Source: Caenispirillum bisanense (GTDB lineage Bacteria > Pseudomonadota > Alphaproteobacteria > Rhodospirillales > Rhodospirillaceae). From it: 64,000 nt of DNA. Made by a program: the position numbers and the translations under genes. Under the pieces are notes generated by a model. That model was given only the letters and a program-made list of their open reading frames with translations, was not told where the DNA came from and ran no database searches. Position 1 is the stretch's first letter. Each line of letters begins with the position of its first letter. Location of the stretch: NCBI RefSeq assembly GCF_039523075.1, contig NZ_BAAAEP010000021.1, positions 1 to 64,000 of the forward strand, in the 5' to 3' direction. Shown here in pieces: positions 60,194-64,000 of the stretch.

Positions 60194-61204
60194 TCAGCGA
60201 AAACCGGAGCATGATCCCGGGCGACCAACCCTCGACGAAAGACATATGCGCGCACCGTTCACTCTCCTCGCGGCGGCCCTGCTGCTCACCGCCTGCGCCG
60301 ATCTGGCGAACCGCGACCGGCTGCCCGTCGAGCCGGCGACGCCGGTGACGGTGAAGCCCGCCGTGCCGCTGCCGGAGCGCAAGCCGACTCCGCCGCCCCG
60401 CCGCAAGCCGGCCGCCCCGCAGGACCGTCCCGCCGCCGGCGCCTCCGCCCCGGCCGCGTTGCTGCCGGCGGCGCGGCGGCGGTCGGCCAGCGCGAAGGCG
60501 AGCACCACCGGCCCCAGCATCAGCACCCGCACCAGCTTCACCACCGTCGCCACCTGGATGCTGGCGACCCCCAGCGGCGCCGCCGCCGCCAGCACCTGCG
60601 GCACGGCGTAGACGGTCAGGCCGGCCAGCACGCCGTACTGCTGCGGCGTCAGCCCGAAGGCCGGCGCGGCCAGCGGCAGCAGCAGCACCACCGCGACGCC
60701 CAGCACGGCGGTGAAGGCGACGGCCGAGGCGACCTCCCGCCCCTCGGCACGGATCACCGGCGCCACCGCCGCGATGGCCGAATTGCCGCAGATGGAATTG
60801 CCGCAGGCCACCAGCAGGGCCAGGCGCGGCGCCAGCCCGAACAGCCGGCACAGGCCGTAGCCGCCGGCGATGGACACCGCCACCAGCACCGCAATGGCCG
60901 CCAGCAGGGACGGCCCCAGACCGGCCAGCGCGGCGCTGCCGACGGCGGCGCCCATCAGCACCACCGCCGCCTCCAGCACCCGATGGGCGGCGAGGTCGAT
61001 GCCGGGCCGGCAGCGCTCCGGCGGCGGCCACAGGCTGCGCACGGCGGCACCGAGCAGGATGGCGAGCACCAGCGGCTCCAGCCACGCCTGCCCGAACAGC
61101 CGCGCCTCCACCGCCGCCACGGCGGACGCCGCCAGCGCCACCGCGACGCAGAGGGCGAGGCCGGGCAGCAGGCGGACGAGGACGGGCAGGGCGGCGGCGG
61201 GCAT
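60194..61204 (-). pseudogene. Truncated YeiH/UPF0324 family putative sulfate exporter
   Basis: The first 245 residues are a normal UPF0324 membrane protein: LPGLALCVAVALAASAV, WLEPLVLAILLGAAVRSL, LLVACGNSICGNSAIAAVAPVI, LTVYAVPQVLAAAAPLG and VATVVKLVRVLMLGPVVLAFAL. After ALADRRR the frame runs about 90 more residues of Ser/Gly/Arg-rich sequence without TM segments, which is the antisense of a lipoprotein gene. The family's last two or three helices are therefore missing. It is probably a decaying gene or a truncated transporter. A sequencing or assembly join is an alternative. Confidence 0.75.
60246..60611 (+). pseudogene. Lipoprotein gene with lost 3' end
   Basis: MRAPFTLLAAALLLTAC is a clean lipoprotein signal with lipobox LTAC, followed by a Pro/Lys-rich linker (PAVPLPERKPTPPPRRKPAA). 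After about residue 75 the frame becomes the antisense of the UPF0324 gene and ends at TAG 60611. Linkers of this kind usually lead to a folded domain, which is absent here. No SD is obvious in front. The gene appears to have been fused tail-to-tail with its convergent neighbour near 60475. Confidence 0.6.
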
Positions 61205-61372
61205 GGCGACGGGGCATCCGGCGGCGGAAGGGGCGACGGCCAGTGTCGCAGCGGCGGCATCATCACTCCAACAGATTGTTATGCTGCAATCAATCGCGAG
61301 CGGTTGTGAAAAGGCCCCGCGCCGGCGGCGGCGGACATGGCCGGGTTGCGTCGGCGGAATGGGTCAGGGTTA

Positions 61373-61400
61373 TTGACGTTTATCGGAAGGCTGTTACGCT
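61373..61400 (+). promoter_or_regulatory. Candidate ilvE promoter
   Basis: TTGACG (61373-61378), 16-nt spacer, TACGCT (61395-61400), 47 bp before the ilvE start. It is the best sigma-70 match in this 242-bp gap. Confidence 0.5.
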
Positions 61401-61446
61401 GGTGCCCGTTCAGACGAAACAAATCAAAATCGGCAGAGGCATTCCC

Positions 61447-62343
61447 ATGACTTTTGTTCCGTTCCACGACCGTGACGGCGTCATCTGGATGGATGGCGAG
61501 ATGGTCCCCTGGCGCGACGCCAAGGTCCACGTCCTGACCCATGCGCTGCACTATGCCTCGGCGGTGTTCGAGGGCTCGCGGGCCTATGGCGGCGAGGTCT
61601 TCCGCCTGACCGACCACAACATCCGCCTGCACCAGTCGGCCGAGCTGCTGGGCTTTTCGCTGCCCTATGGGGTGGAGACGCTGGACGCGGCGACGCGCGA
61701 GGTGGTGGCGGCAGCCGGCGGCGGCGACCTCTACATCCGCCATCTGGCGTGGCGCGGGTCGGAGATGATGGGCGTGGCGGCGCAGAAGAATCGCATCCAC
61801 GTCGCCATCGCCGCCTGGGTGTGGCCGAGCTACTTCAAGCCCGAGGAACGCATGGCCGGCATCCGCCTGACCATGGCGCCGTGGCGCCGCCCGGCGCCGA
61901 CCACGGCGCCCTCGGCCAGCAAGGCGGCGGGGCTCTACATGATCTGCACCCTGTCCAAGCACCAGGCGGAGAACGAGGGCTGGCATGATGCGCTGATGCT
62001 CGACTACCAGGGCCGCATCGCCGAGGCCACCGCCGCCAACATCTTCCTGGTCATCGACGGCGCCCTGCACACGCCGACGACGGAGTGCATCCTCAACGGC
62101 ATCACCCGCCGCACGGTGATCGACCTCGCCCGCCGGCGCGGCCTGACGGTGGTGGAGGGTGAGCTGTGGCCGCAGGATCTGGCGCGGGCGCAGGAGGTGT
62201 TCCTCACCGGCTCCGCCGCCGAGGTGACGCCGGTGCGCCAGATCGCCGACCACACCTTCACGCCGGGCACGGTCACCAGCCTGATGATGGAGGATTATGC
62301 CGCCGCGGTGCGCGGGGCGGTGCCGGCGGGAACGGCCGGATAA
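61447..62343 (+). CDS. ilvE: Branched-chain amino acid aminotransferase
   Basis: A 298-residue fold-type IV PLP enzyme that makes Leu, Ile and Val from their 2-keto acids. ATG 61447 follows GCAGAGGCATTCCC. Signatures: VLTHALHYASAVFEG, the region ASKAAGLYMICTLSKHQAE with the PLP lysine, IAEATAANIFLV and EVFLTGSAAEVTPVRQI (phosphate-binding GSA). The rest of the branched-chain pathway is not nearby. Confidence 0.92.
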   Translation: MTFVPFHDRDGVIWMDGEMVPWRDAKVHVLTHALHYASAVFEGSRAYGGEVFRLTDHNIRLHQSAELLGFSLPYGVETLDAATREVVAAAGGGDLYIRHLAWRGSEMMGVAAQKNRIHVAIAAWVWPSYFKPEERMAGIRLTMAPWRRPAPTTAPSASKAAGLYMICTLSKHQAENEGWHDALMLDYQGRIAEATAANIFLVIDGALHTPTTECILNGITRRTVIDLARRRGLTVVEGELWPQDLARAQEVFLTGSAAEVTPVRQIADHTFTPGTVTSLMMEDYAAAVRGAVPAGTAG

Positions 62344-62499
62344 CCGGGCGGCATCCTACCTGTCCGGGTGGTATATGCGCGCCGTCCACCTTGGTTGATG
62401 GCGCGCATACCTTTTACGGGAAGTTAACCACCTCTGCACAAGCGCCGTCATACGCAGGCTCTGGCATGATCGGATCATCAAACGAGGGGAGAAAAACCG

Positions 62500-62754
62500 A
62501 TGACCGCCACCGCCCGCAAGACCACCTGCCCCGTCGCCTCCGCCCGCGCCAGCCGCGAGGCCGCCGCCCGCTTCCGCGAGCAGGTCGCCCGCCTGAGCGC
62601 CGTGTCGTTCGAAGGCTCGCTCACCGCCATCGCCGAATTCCGCCTGATGGCCCGCGATCTCACCCGCGGCGGTACGGTCACCACCGCGCGCACCAGCGCC
62701 CAGGCGACCCTGAACGCCGCGCTCGGTCGCCCGCTGGCCCTGGCCGCCGAATAA
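62500..62754 (+). CDS. Small unknown protein
   Basis: 84 residues, MTATARKTTCPVASAR..., preceded by a strong SD (GAGGGGAGAAAAACCG), which supports real translation. The body (EAAARFREQVARLSA, LTAIAEFRLMARDLTRG) is predicted mostly helical and slightly basic, with no signal peptide or TM. I do not recognise a family. It stands alone between ilvE and osmC; 145 bp upstream includes a short AT-rich stretch. Confidence 0.65.
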   Translation: MTATARKTTCPVASARASREAAARFREQVARLSAVSFEGSLTAIAEFRLMARDLTRGGTVTTARTSAQATLNAALGRPLALAAE

Positions 62755-62931
62755 TCACGACAAAAGCCGGCCGGCGCCCCCCGGGGCCGCCGCCGCGTCC
62801 AGCCATCCCGCCGCGCCTTCGGGCCGCGGCAGGTGCAAAGCCGGCGGGCCGGGCTCCCCTCCGCCCGGCTGCCGGACCCTCTCTCGATCGACCTTTATCT
62901 CTCGTTCCGCCTCCGGCCGTTGCCTGACCCC

Positions 62932-63450
62932 TCAGGCAGCGGCCGTTTTCTTGACGTCGACGGTCACCGGCGGCGGCGTGGTCAGGGTCTTGTAGACGAC
63001 GCAGTAGCGTTCGGTGAGCTTGAGCAGGCTGTCGATGCGCTCCTGCGGCTCCGGGGTGTCGATCTCGAAGGTCAGGCGGATGTCGCGGAAGCCCACCGGC
63101 GCATCCTTGGCGACGCCGAGCGTGCCGCGGAAGTCGAGGTCGCCTTCCACCCGCACGCTGCCGCCGCGCAGGTCGAAATCAAGGGCGGTCGCCACCGCCT
63201 TCAGGGTGACGCCGGCGCAGGCCACCAGCGCCTCCAGCAGCATGTCGCCGGAACAGGCCTGGGTGCCGGGGCCGCCGGTGGCGGGGTGCAGGCCGGCTTC
63301 GATGAGGGCGCGGCCGGTGTCGATCTTGCACGCGATGCCGTCGCCGGACAGGTCGCCCTCGGCATGGAGGGTCACCACCGCCTTTTCCGGGTTGGTCTTG
63401 TAGGCATCCTTCAGCGGCGTCTGCAGGGCGCGCAGGTCGTCGGATTTCAT
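62932..63450 (-). CDS. OsmC-family peroxidase
   Basis: 172 residues. OsmC/Ohr fold with the two reactive cysteines in ALVACAGVTLKAVA and LTERYCVVYKTL. The QACSGDMLLEAL segment adds a third Cys near the active site. It reduces organic peroxides with thiol electrons. It belongs to the OsmC-like rather than the Ohr subgroup by its YCVVYKTL ending. It may be cotranscribed with the ABC gene upstream on the same strand (52 bp). Confidence 0.9.
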   Translation of the reverse strand: MKSDDLRALQTPLKDAYKTNPEKAVVTLHAEGDLSGDGIACKIDTGRALIEAGLHPATGGPGTQACSGDMLLEALVACAGVTLKAVATALDFDLRGGSVRVEGDLDFRGTLGVAKDAPVGFRDIRLTFEIDTPEPQERIDSLLKLTERYCVVYKTLTTPPPVTVDVKKTAAA

Positions 63451-63502
63451 CGGACTGTTTCTCCTGTCTTGTAGTTGGGCGGCGCGGCGCGGCGGCGGCC
63501 GG

Positions 63503-64000
63503 TCAGATGGCGGCGGCGGGCACGGTTTCCTCGCCCGGCCCCGGTGTCTGGAACGAACGGTCCAGTTCCGTCAGCAGGTGCTGTTTCAGACGCTGGAACT
63601 CAAGGGTCGTGCGGTCGCGCGGACGGCTGAGGCCGGGCCGCACTTCGGTGCGCACGCGCCCCGGCCGGGGCTGCATGACCACCACCCGGTCGGCCAGGAA
63701 CAACGCTTCCTCGATGTCGTGGGTGACCAGGATCAGGGTCGGCTGGTACCACCGCCACAGGTCCAGCAGGTGCTCCTGCAGGTCGTTGCGGGTGAAGGCG
63801 TCCAGCGCTGAGAACGGCTCGTCGAGCAGCAGCACTTCCGGTCGCGTCACCAGCGCGCGGGCCAGCGCGGCGCGCTGCGCCATGCCGCCCGACAGCTCGC
63901 GCGGCCAGCCGCCGGCGAACTGGGCGAGGCCGACGCGGGCCAGGGCCTCGTCGGCGCGGCGGCGCTGCTCCGCCTTCGGCAGGTGGGCGAGGCCGAAGGC
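63503..64000 (-). CDS. ABC transporter ATP-binding protein, SsuB/TauB/NrtD type (partial)
   Basis: The C-terminal 165 residues of an ABC ATPase; the start and Walker A lie beyond the window. Visible are the signature LSGGMAQRAALARAL, Walker B VLLLDEPFSALDAFTR, the switch His in LILVTHDIEEALFLAD and the tail DRVVVMQPRPGRV. This wording is typical of importers for sulfonates, taurine or nitrate. Substrate cannot be decided from the ATPase; the binding protein and permease genes should lie to the right. Confidence 0.88.
   Translation of the reverse strand, partial: AFGLAHLPKAEQRRRADEALARVGLAQFAGGWPRELSGGMAQRAALARALVTRPEVLLLDEPFSALDAFTRNDLQEHLLDLWRWYQPTLILVTHDIEEALFLADRVVVMQPRPGRVRTEVRPGLSRPRDRTTLEFQRLKQHLLTELDRSFQTPGPGEETVPAAAI

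Noticed and set aside
1..64000. tRNA, rRNA, tmRNA or 4.5S RNA genes
   Set aside because: No T-loop (GGTTCGAATCC-like) arms with cloverleaf partners and no conserved SRP or tmRNA core were seen.

Overview
The window is about 70% GC, uses GTG and TTG starts freely, and has a strong third-position G/C bias that leaves long open frames antisense to real genes. Gene content and order point to a Rhodospirillales-type alphaproteobacterium, probably close to Azospirillaceae. The supporting signs are rne-amiC-mrcA-prfB, AsmA-like/glnE/bcp, anmK-tyrS, a SAM-II riboswitch and TGA-frameshifted prfB. The species assignment is inference. I saw no rRNA, tRNA, CRISPR array, prophage or insertion sequence.

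Layout. 1-7.7 kb: the end of sbcC, then a minus-strand signalling operon (periplasmic binding protein, multi-PAS histidine kinase, REC-GGDEF-EAL regulator) and a YihY/BrkB membrane protein. 7.9-11 kb: a uracil permease, a highly structured intergenic RNA candidate and an MFS exporter. 11-17 kb: a minus-strand run of class III aminotransferase, glutamine-synthetase-like ligase, AhpD-like protein, ligase-associated exonuclease and ATP-dependent DNA ligase. 17-24 kb: envelope genes (peptidoglycan-binding lipoprotein with a repetitive tail, DsbA-like oxidoreductase, M48 protease, degenerate gamma-glutamyltransferase lipoprotein), then an aminotransferase and a hydroxyacyl-CoA dehydrogenase-like gene. 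24-24.8 kb: a compact two-gene module with a promoter/operator and an HTH protein. 24.8-34 kb: rne, a 0.64-kb leader, amiC, PBP1a, and prfB with its programmed frameshift.

34-42 kb: LOG protein, alpha/beta hydrolases, NUDIX, a fluoroacetate-dehalogenase-like enzyme, then a SAM-II riboswitch with terminator controlling a small unknown ORF, metQ and an acyl-CoA ligase, followed by opgC. 42-53 kb: a 90-bp tandem repeat, anmK, tyrS, vapBC, a large AsmA-like protein, glnE, bcp and a DUF455 protein. 53-64 kb: a reverse-transsulfuration pair (cystathionine beta-synthase and gamma-lyase), a universal stress protein, a kinase/OmpR-type regulator pair, glycine-zipper envelope proteins, a tail-to-tail collision of a truncated sulfate-exporter-family gene with a truncated lipoprotein, ilvE, a small unknown ORF, osmC and the end of an ABC ATPase gene.

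Two themes recur. One is cell-envelope building (amiC, PBP1a, anmK, opgC, AsmA-like, glycine zippers, M48/DsbA). The other is sulfur amino-acid metabolism (SAM-II/metQ, CBS/CGL, possibly the sulfate exporter and the SsuB/TauB-like ATPase). The most unusual items are the structured RNA at 9.3-9.5 kb, the module at 24.0-24.8 kb, the unknown SAM-II-controlled small ORF, and the gene collision at 60.5 kb.
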